DNA of 33,247 bases from a bacterium (GTDB lineage: Bacteria; Patescibacteriota; Minisyncoccia; Phycocordibacterales; Phycocordibacteraceae): assembly GCA_021784815.1 (NCBI GenBank), contig JAJYHK010000002.1, forward strand, positions 1 through 33,247. Reading direction: 5' to 3'. The translations under genes were made by a program, and so were the position numbers. Under the pieces are notes generated by a model, which was given only the letters and a program-made list of their open reading frames with translations, did not search any database and was not told the origin of the DNA. Every line of letters starts with the position of its first letter. The stretch's first letter is position 1. Shown here one piece after another: positions 27,764 through 33,247 of this stretch.

Positions 27764-28588
27764 GTGTTTCGTTCCAAAGACTGCATACAACACCGTGGCC
27801 CCGGCTTCTCGGTCTTCTTTTTTAGTCCGTTCGGAGTCTCGGGCCGTTCTATGAACTCAGACGACGCGCGGTGGACACTGCGCAAACTCGGCTTCGCGTA
27901 TGCGTTCATACCGCAAACCAGCCGCGGCGCGCTCGCCCGAGTGGTAAGCCCGCAGTATGAATATTGCTGCATGACGCCGGTGAACGAATTCCCGCGGTCG
28001 CAGGCCACCTTTGCCGAAGCGGCGTTCATCAATAAAGTCGACGAAGGCGCCGCGGCATTCTACGGCGGCTGCATCCTGGGCGTCGCCGTTAGCGGCAAGC
28101 ACCAGCTCTACTGGCACGCCGGCCGCGATTCGCTCATGGACTTCGCGCGCGCGTACGAAAAATGGTGCGCGGACGAACACACTCCTTACGGAATCGAGTA
28201 CCCGGGCGAACCTCGGCAGCATGAAAGCATACTACATGCGATTGCTCACGCTTTTGCAGAGCGCGATGTGCCAGCTGCAAACGTACGGCTGTTCTGCTAC
28301 GGCTGCATTGACCCAGGGAACTTCATGCACTCACCAGAAGACCGTGTGCACGGCACGCGTAATCGCATCTGGTTGAGGTACATGCAACAGCGGGGTTGGG
28401 CTGGTGCGGTATCGTCGGGCTACAAGCTGGACCTGTGTGCTCTCATCGGGATCCAAGCTGCTCAAATCGGCATGCTGGTGGGAGACATGCGGTACCTCCC
28501 CAGCAGCGATGCTTTTCCCACGACCAGGCACCCTGACCCTGAGAAAAAGGACCGGCGCTCTCTCGGGGTATTCATCCGAGAAGCCTGA
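27764..28588 (+). CDS. Divergent YfiH/PgeF-like (laccase-domain, peptidoglycan-editing-factor-like) protein
   Basis: GGCILGVAVSGKHQLYWHAGRDSL resembles ADCLPVLxxxxxxxVAAVHAGWRG; LFCYGCIDPGNF resembles IGPCIGxxxF; KLDLCALIGIQAAQIGM...RRSLGVFI resembles YxLDLxxLxxxQLxxxGV...GRxASxI; strong SD and promoter. Confidence 0.6.
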   Translation: MFRSKDCIQHRGPGFSVFFFSPFGVSGRSMNSDDARWTLRKLGFAYAFIPQTSRGALARVVSPQYEYCCMTPVNEFPRSQATFAEAAFINKVDEGAAAFYGGCILGVAVSGKHQLYWHAGRDSLMDFARAYEKWCADEHTPYGIEYPGEPRQHESILHAIAHAFAERDVPAANVRLFCYGCIDPGNFMHSPEDRVHGTRNRIWLRYMQQRGWAGAVSSGYKLDLCALIGIQAAQIGMLVGDMRYLPSSDAFPTTRHPDPEKKDRRSLGVFIREA

Positions 28589-28599
28589 GAACTTCCCGC

Positions 28600-29931
28600 C
28601 TACGAGCCGGCATACTGCCGGCTCGCCCTCTTTTGTACGAGCGCGTCGGCAACCTTGTAGATGTCGCCCGCGCCCATGGTCATGACCGCATCACCCGCTT
28701 TCGCCTCGCGCGCGAGCGCCGTCTCGATTTCAGCAAAGGCCGCGGCGCGAGCGCGCGTGCCGTGTGCCGAAATGGCCTTGGCAAGTTTCTCACTCGAGAT
28801 GCTGCCGTCGTCCTCCTCGCGCGCCGCGTAAATAGGCGCGACGAGCACCTCGTCCGCATCGCGAAACGCACGGGCAAAGTCGTCAAAAAGATCCCGCGTG
28901 CGGCTGTAGAGATGCGGATGGAATGCGATAAAGATGCGGCCAAATGTCTTTTCTCGGAGCGCACGGAGCGTGCTTGCAACTGCGGTCGGGTGATGGGCGT
29001 AATCGTCGTACACGTCCGCGCCGTTTTCCGTTTTGCCCTTGTACTCAAAGCGCCGCCAGGTGCCGCGGAAATGGGCAAGCGACTGTTCAATAACTCTGTC
29101 CGAAAGGTCGCCCCGCACCAGCCGCGCGGCCGCTGCGGCCGCGCGGGCATTCATCTGGTTAAACGCGCCGGGCAGCTGCAATTCGCGCGCGGGCTCCCGC
29201 GTGTAGTCGATGACGCGCGTTTGCGCGCCCTTGAGCACCGGCGCGATGTTGGGATCGCTCGGATTCGTCACGATCGCCCCGTACGCGGGCACCTTTGCCA
29301 CGGCCTTCCGGAAACTTTCTTGGAGCGCGTCAAGCGATGCGAAATAGTCGGTGTGATCCCACTCGAGATTAGTGATGACAAGCACCTCGGGCGAAAGTTC
29401 GAGAAGATGGTCTTTGTATTCGCATGCCTCGACCACGAAGAGGTCCGAGTCCCCATGTACGTAGTTACTCTCGAAATCGCGCTCGATGCTGCCGATGATC
29501 GCGGTCGACGATTCGCCCGCGTCCACGAGCAGCTTCGTGAGCATTCCGGTAGTCGTCGTTTTGCCGTGGGTACCCGCGACTGCGATCGTCCGCTTCCCTT
29601 TGGAGACCTTGCCGAGCATCTGGAAGTATGAGCACTGGGGAATGCTCAACTCCTGCGCACGAGCGCGCTCGGGATTATCGGCGGGCACCGCGTCGCTATA
29701 GACCACCCACTGCGCATCCGCCGGGACGTTTTCGCTCCGCTGCGGCATGCATACGGCAATGCCCTTCCGCTCGAGCATCTCGGTCACCGGGCTCACACTC
29801 CGGTCAGAGCCCGTCACCCGCGCGCCATGGTCGGCGAAGTACTGCGCGAGCGCGCTCATGCCGATGCCCCCGATGCCCACAAAATGAATGCGTTCCGCCT
29901 CCAGAACCCCTCGCAAACCGTCTGTCATCAT
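28600..29931 (-). CDS. murC: UDP-N-acetylmuramate--L-alanine ligase
   Basis: IHFVGIGGIGMSALAQYFADHGARVTGSD; AVAGTHGKTTTTGML; YDDYAHHPTAVASTLRAL; FHPHLYSRT. Confidence 0.96.
   Translation of the reverse strand: MMTDGLRGVLEAERIHFVGIGGIGMSALAQYFADHGARVTGSDRSVSPVTEMLERKGIAVCMPQRSENVPADAQWVVYSDAVPADNPERARAQELSIPQCSYFQMLGKVSKGKRTIAVAGTHGKTTTTGMLTKLLVDAGESSTAIIGSIERDFESNYVHGDSDLFVVEACEYKDHLLELSPEVLVITNLEWDHTDYFASLDALQESFRKAVAKVPAYGAIVTNPSDPNIAPVLKGAQTRVIDYTREPARELQLPGAFNQMNARAAAAAARLVRGDLSDRVIEQSLAHFRGTWRRFEYKGKTENGADVYDDYAHHPTAVASTLRALREKTFGRIFIAFHPHLYSRTRDLFDDFARAFRDADEVLVAPIYAAREEDDGSISSEKLAKAISAHGTRARAAAFAEIETALAREAKAGDAVMTMGAGDIYKVADALVQKRASRQYAGS
28604..28624. terminator. 9-bp stem (GAGCCGGCA-tac-TGCCGGCTC) then gccctctttt; probable terminator of the + strand gene, embedded in murC 3' end
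   Basis: Arms 28604-28612 and 28616-28624 exactly complementary; T4 tract 11 nt downstream. Confidence 0.6.
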
Positions 29932-30713
29932 CCGATTTTAACAGAATCCCCTGGGCCAGGAGAAAGCAGTTCGACGAGCGCGCGGGAACCAAAAAACGAC
30001 TCGACCCGCCGGCGGAAAAGGGACACGTCCGCGCTCGTCACTATGTGCAGCGATCCGTCCCCTCTCTCCCGCGTGCCGAACGCTCCAGCGGCGCGCTCTG
30101 CAACCGTCCGTGCCGGGTCGAGCAGCACCAGTTTTGGGAAGACCCGTTCGAATGAAACACGCGCAAGCGAATAGTGGGTGCACGAAAGCACGAGCCCGCC
30201 ATACCTGGTCGTGTCTACACCCGTAAACGCATCGCGAATGCGGTTTTCTAATTCCTCCTCCGGCGCGCCAAACTCAATGGCGGCCGCCAGCCCCGGGAGC
30301 GCAACCGCTCTTGCGACAACGCCCGCGCCGTTCAGTGCGGCTTGATAGACGCCCGACTCGATAGTCGCCGGCGTTGCTACAAGAAACAGCGGCTGCTTGA
30401 ATGCCGCAGCGCGTTCGACCGTCGGCTCGACCATTTCGACAAAATGGTCGTCCGTGAGGCCGAGCAGCTCGGCGTAATTGCCCTGCAGTACGGTCGAGGC
30501 CGTATTGCAGGCGCTCACGATGCTCGTGGCGCCCGCGCGTTTCAACTCCTCGATCGCGTTTGTCACGACCTCAAGCAGCTCCCTGCGGGACTTTTCGCCG
30601 TAGGGCGCGTGCGCAAGGTCGGCGTAGTACAGAAAGTCGGATTCCGGCAATGTTTCCCGCAGCGCCTTCAGCACCGTGAGCCCGCCCGAACCCGAATCAA
30701 ATACCCCGATCAT
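29928..30713 (-). CDS. murI: Glutamate racemase
   Basis: IGVFDSGSGGLTVLKALRETLP; YYADLAHAPYGEKS; VSACNTAS; VLSCTHYSL. Confidence 0.95.
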   Translation of the reverse strand: MIGVFDSGSGGLTVLKALRETLPESDFLYYADLAHAPYGEKSRRELLEVVTNAIEELKRAGATSIVSACNTASTVLQGNYAELLGLTDDHFVEMVEPTVERAAAFKQPLFLVATPATIESGVYQAALNGAGVVARAVALPGLAAAIEFGAPEEELENRIRDAFTGVDTTRYGGLVLSCTHYSLARVSFERVFPKLVLLDPARTVAERAAGAFGTRERGDGSLHIVTSADVSLFRRRVESFFGSRALVELLSPGPGDSVKIG

Positions 30714-30716
30714 TCT

Positions 30717-32045
30717 TTACGGTTCTTTTACGAGCGCCGTGAACTGGTCGCCGCGGTCGTACTCATTTTTAAACATGCCGAAGGAGGCGAAGGCGGGACT
30801 GAAGAGAATCGGGCCGCCGTCCGCAACGGAACGCGCGCGGTGGAGCGCCTCTTCGAGCGAGTCTGCCGTCTCGAAACGGATTCCAGCGTCGACAAGTTTT
30901 TCTTCGAGCAGCACCGACCCTTTGTAGTTATCGTGCTCGAGCACGATGACCTGCGCACAGCGCGCGCCAACGGTCGCCACGAGCGCATCGAGCTCAAGCC
31001 CTTTGTCGGAGCCGCCGACGATGAGCGTTATGTTTTCGCCAAGCGCCGCAAGCCCCGCGATGGTCGCCTCGGGCGTCGTTGAGTTGGTATCGTTGTAGAT
31101 TTTTGATCCGTCTATTTCGCGCAGGAATTCAAGGCGGCCCGGCACACCGCTAAATGCTTCAAGCGCGCGGCGACTTACCGCGTCGGGGATATCCCGCGCA
31201 CGCGCCGCCGCGAGCGCGAGCGCAGCATCGTAGCGATTGTGGGCGCCTGGGATGCGCAGCTGCCAATCATTCGGGAGCTTGGTTTCGTCAGCGATCACCG
31301 TGTGGGCGACGATATGCTCGCCAAAGGCCTCGATGAGCGTCGGCGCGCATTGCTTCCCTACAATGAGCGTATCGTCCGGGTCCTGATGCAAAAAGATGTT
31401 GGCCTTGTCGGCAAGGTATTGGCTCGGGTCGTCCTTATAGTAATTAAGATGGTCAGGATAGAACGTGGTAAACACGGCAATATGCGGCGAGAGATCCGCT
31501 TCGCCGAGACCCTGGCACTGCCACGAGTCGAGCTCGAGCACCGCGACGTGCTCGGGCGTCGCCTCCCTAAGGAGCGCGAGCGTGGAGACGCCGCGTACAT
31601 TTCCGCCAAGCAGAATCTTCTCCCCCGCCTCTTTGAGAATCGCCGCGACCATTTGAACCGTGGTTGATTTACCGCGCGTACCCGTAACGCCCACAGTACG
31701 AATCTCTGACAGTTCCATAAAAAGATCGGCGCTCATGCGCACCGGAATACCGCGCGCTTTCGCTTCCGCAATATAGGGCGAGTTGAGCGGCACCCCTGCT
31801 GCTTTTAGAATAAGGTCGCGGCCGCGAAAGTCGTCGAGCCGGTGCTCTCCGAGCACGAAGGTGATGTTGGAGAACGACTCAAGCTGTGCCACGCTCTCGG
31901 AAAGCGCTTCGCGCGTCTTAAGGTCGGTGACGACGAGCTCTGCCCCGCACTCGGCGAGATACTTAGCATCACCCACGCCCCGCCCCAGAAGCCCGAGGCC
32001 CATGACCGTAATCTTCTTGCTACGGAAATAGGCGAGAGCGTCCAT
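30717..32045 (-). CDS. murD: UDP-N-acetylmuramoylalanine--D-glutamate ligase (start MDALAYFRSKKITVMGLG; ORF opens at 32105)
   Basis: VMGLGLLGRGVGDAKYLAECGAELVVTDL; VTGTRGKSTTVQMV; LELDSWQCQGL; YNDTNSTTPEATIAGLAAL; IVGGSDKGLEL. Confidence 0.95.
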   Translation of the reverse strand: MDALAYFRSKKITVMGLGLLGRGVGDAKYLAECGAELVVTDLKTREALSESVAQLESFSNITFVLGEHRLDDFRGRDLILKAAGVPLNSPYIAEAKARGIPVRMSADLFMELSEIRTVGVTGTRGKSTTVQMVAAILKEAGEKILLGGNVRGVSTLALLREATPEHVAVLELDSWQCQGLGEADLSPHIAVFTTFYPDHLNYYKDDPSQYLADKANIFLHQDPDDTLIVGKQCAPTLIEAFGEHIVAHTVIADETKLPNDWQLRIPGAHNRYDAALALAAARARDIPDAVSRRALEAFSGVPGRLEFLREIDGSKIYNDTNSTTPEATIAGLAALGENITLIVGGSDKGLELDALVATVGARCAQVIVLEHDNYKGSVLLEEKLVDAGIRFETADSLEEALHRARSVADGGPILFSPAFASFGMFKNEYDRGDQFTALVKEP

Positions 32046-32057
32046 GGCACCATGGTA

Positions 32058-32090
32058 GCGCACCGGCGTGCGCGGCGCACGCCGGTGCGC
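32058..32090. other. Perfect 15-bp stem-loop (GCGCACCGGCGTGCG-cgg-CGCACGCCGGTGCGC) between PrcB-like gene and murD
   Basis: Arms 32058-32072 and 32076-32090 exactly complementary, 3-nt loop, no T tract in the minus direction; base 12 nt from murD ATG. Confidence 0.7.
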
Positions 32091-32095
32091 CCTCG

Positions 32096-32608
32096 TTACT
32101 GGCACGACACCGTACTTGTCGCGTAGATATGCGTCAGCTGTATCTGGCCGCTGCTTTTAGGCACTGCCACGAACTCAAAAGGGTGAGTGACCTCCTGGGC
32201 AGGAGCGCACCCTGTCCCCGGGCGCTGGAACAAAATGTTGACCGTACGTACACCCGACTTGTCTTCGATACCAGAAACCGCAACGCCGTAGCCCGCGTTC
32301 GGCTCTGCTCCCGCAAAGATGGCGAGGACGTTATTTGCCTCAAAATCAACCGTCGGCTCGGTACTGCTTGCGCCGACGCTCCTCCAAAGCGAATCAAGTT
32401 GGCTCTTATTCTCAAGCATGTAATTCACCCGCTGCGGGATTTTTGCATGCTGGCCATCAGCGAGCTTCATAAAAGGCACCTGGGTGACAACCGACTCATT
32501 CGTCGCCGTCGCGCTCGCCGAAGTCGTCGTTTGGCTGTAGAAAATGAGATAGCCGCCCACCAAAATCGCCGCAATCGAGAGACCGACAAGAATCGTACTG
32601 TCACGCAT
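32096..32608 (-). CDS. PrcB C-terminal-domain-like membrane-anchored protein (start MRDSTILVGLSIAAILVGG; ORF opens at 32749)
   Basis: N-terminal TM; QRVNYMLENKSQLDSLWRSVG...VDFEANNVLAIFAGAEPNAGYGVAVSGIED resembles PrcB_C. Confidence 0.65.
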   Translation of the reverse strand: MRDSTILVGLSIAAILVGGYLIFYSQTTTSASATATNESVVTQVPFMKLADGQHAKIPQRVNYMLENKSQLDSLWRSVGASSTEPTVDFEANNVLAIFAGAEPNAGYGVAVSGIEDKSGVRTVNILFQRPGTGCAPAQEVTHPFEFVAVPKSSGQIQLTHIYATSTVSCQ

Positions 32609-32616
32609 ACGGTAAA

Positions 32617-32622
32617 AGTATA
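32617..32622 (-). promoter_or_regulatory. -10 element TATACT 8 nt before the PrcB-like start codon
   Basis: Minus strand: gggtcgTATACTtttaccgtATG. Confidence 0.5.
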
Positions 32623-32723
32623 CGACCCTTCCCCGTACGAAAGGCCGCTCGCATCGCCGACATGTGGATACAGGCATCCGCGGAAATCTTCCGCGATTGC
32701 GAGTCGCTAATCGACTGAGCCAA

Positions 32724-32825
32724 GGTAAAACCCCCTGTGCACGCGCCAAGATTCGAACTTGGGACCGCTCCGGTATCAGCGGAGTGCTCTACCAACTGAG
32801 CTACGCGTGCACAGGGGGTTTTACC
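32724..32825. repeat. Perfect 22-bp inverted repeat flanking and including the tRNA acceptor stem
   Basis: GGTAAAACCCCCTGTGCACGCG (32724-32745) and CGCGTGCACAGGGGGTTTTACC (32804-32825) are exact reverse complements. Confidence 0.97.
32738..32810 (-). tRNA. tRNA-Ile (anticodon GAT), CCA not encoded
   Basis: Minus strand GCACGCG TA GCTCAGTTGGTAGAGC A CTCCG CTGATAC CGGAG CGGTC CCAAG TTCGAAT CTTGG CGCGTGC A: complete cloverleaf, 73 nt. Confidence 0.95.
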
Positions 32826-32888
32826 CTGAGTACGCCCCATCCTACCAGAAATCCCCAGCCACTTCCAGCGTTCTTCATACAGAACTCG

Positions 32889-32894
32889 TATACT
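32889..32894 (+). promoter_or_regulatory. -10-like hexamer TATACT upstream of short + strand unit
   Basis: ctcgTATACTgaaggcgtgcATG; no convincing -35. Confidence 0.35.
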
Positions 32895-32952
32895 GAAGGC
32901 GTGCATGAAAGACAGTAAAGAAAAAGACGAAGGAAAGAGCACGAATTGCCTG

Positions 32953-32987
32953 GGCGAGGCCGTAGAGGCCTCGCCGTTACCTTTTTT
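32953..32987 (+). terminator. Intrinsic terminator-like hairpin (GGCGAGGCC-gtaga-GGCCTCGCC) followed by TTTTTT
   Basis: Arms 32953-32961 and 32967-32975 exact; T6 at 32982-32987. Confidence 0.65.
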
Positions 32988-32998
32988 ACTCGCGCATT

Positions 32999-33202
32999 AT
33001 GCGTACTGCGTTCAACGTTACCTTCAAAAATCGTCCGCGCGAACCGAAACGGATCCGGAACGTACGGATGTCGTCGCTTGAAGACAAACTGCGTCGCCAC
33101 CGTAACAAAAAGCGCATATGGCGACGCTGCGTGAGTCGCCTCGATCAACTCGAATTCGATACAGAAACCTATGACGCCGCCTCGCTCGAGGCGGCGTCAT
33201 AG
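32999..33202 (+). CDS. Possible small basic protein (67 aa), hypothetical
   Basis: Uninterrupted ORF rich in Arg/Lys; no clear SD; 3' end lies in a 22-bp hairpin. Confidence 0.35.
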   Translation: MRTAFNVTFKNRPREPKRIRNVRMSSLEDKLRRHRNKKRIWRRCVSRLDQLEFDTETYDAASLEAAS

Positions 33203-33208
33203 GTTTCT
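33163..33208. other. 22-bp perfect inverted repeat overlapping the stop codon of the small ORF
   Basis: AGAAACCTATGACGCCGCCTCG (33163-33184) and CGAGGCGGCGTCATAGGTTTCT (33187-33208) exact reverse complements, 2-nt spacer. Confidence 0.9.
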
Positions 33209-33247
33209 ATTCCCGCAAGCATACCGAAACACGCGCGGGCAAAGCCG

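Noticed and set aside
28633-29631. 332-aa + strand ORF
   Set aside because: Antisense to murC.
32601-33148. ORFs crossing the tRNA on both strands (32601-32942 -, 32664-32918 +, 32801-33148 -)
   Set aside because: They translate through a complete tRNA-Ile gene and its inverted repeat; not plausible coding.
32999-33202. Idea that the small basic ORF is ribosomal protein S21
   Set aside because: Size and charge fit loosely, but the sequence does not align convincingly with S21 motifs.
1-33247. CRISPR array, transposase, integrase or rRNA
   Set aside because: No direct-repeat/spacer periodicity, no such protein motifs and no rRNA signature seen on reading both strands.

Overview
This is a 33.2 kb chromosomal fragment. 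Reduced, overlapping gene architecture, GC-rich DNA, a TraG/HerA-like ATPase, a ComEA-like secreted protein and a compact mur cluster suggest Patescibacteria/CPR (Parcubacteria-like); that taxonomy is inference only. Positions ~1.0-23.5 kb hold a large surface-glycan locus. It has a Wzx-like flippase and a methyltransferase on +, then about 18 tightly packed, often overlapping genes on -: many GT4/GT2/GT9 glycosyltransferases, FkbM and class I methyltransferases, a GtrA protein, an AsnB-type amidotransferase, two polytopic GT-C-like membrane proteins, and an SDR epimerase fused to a partial GT-B domain. Positions 23.5-27.7 kb encode a secreted ComEA-HhH/PKD/lamin-tail-like protein, a TraG/VirD4-like ATPase, a small membrane protein and RsmI. 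Positions 27.7-32.7 kb hold an isolated, very divergent YfiH/PgeF (laccase-domain) homologue convergent with murC, then murI, murD and a PrcB-like protein. A tRNA-Ile(GAT) near the right end has an acceptor stem extended into a perfect 22-bp inverted repeat by its flanks. The strongest leads are the extended tRNA helix, the PgeF-like protein beside murC-murI-murD, the epimerase/half-GT fusion, the HhH-PKD-LTD protein, and recurrent -10 hexamers 6-8 nt before start codons (possible leaderless transcripts). No CRISPR array, rRNA, transposase or integrase was seen.
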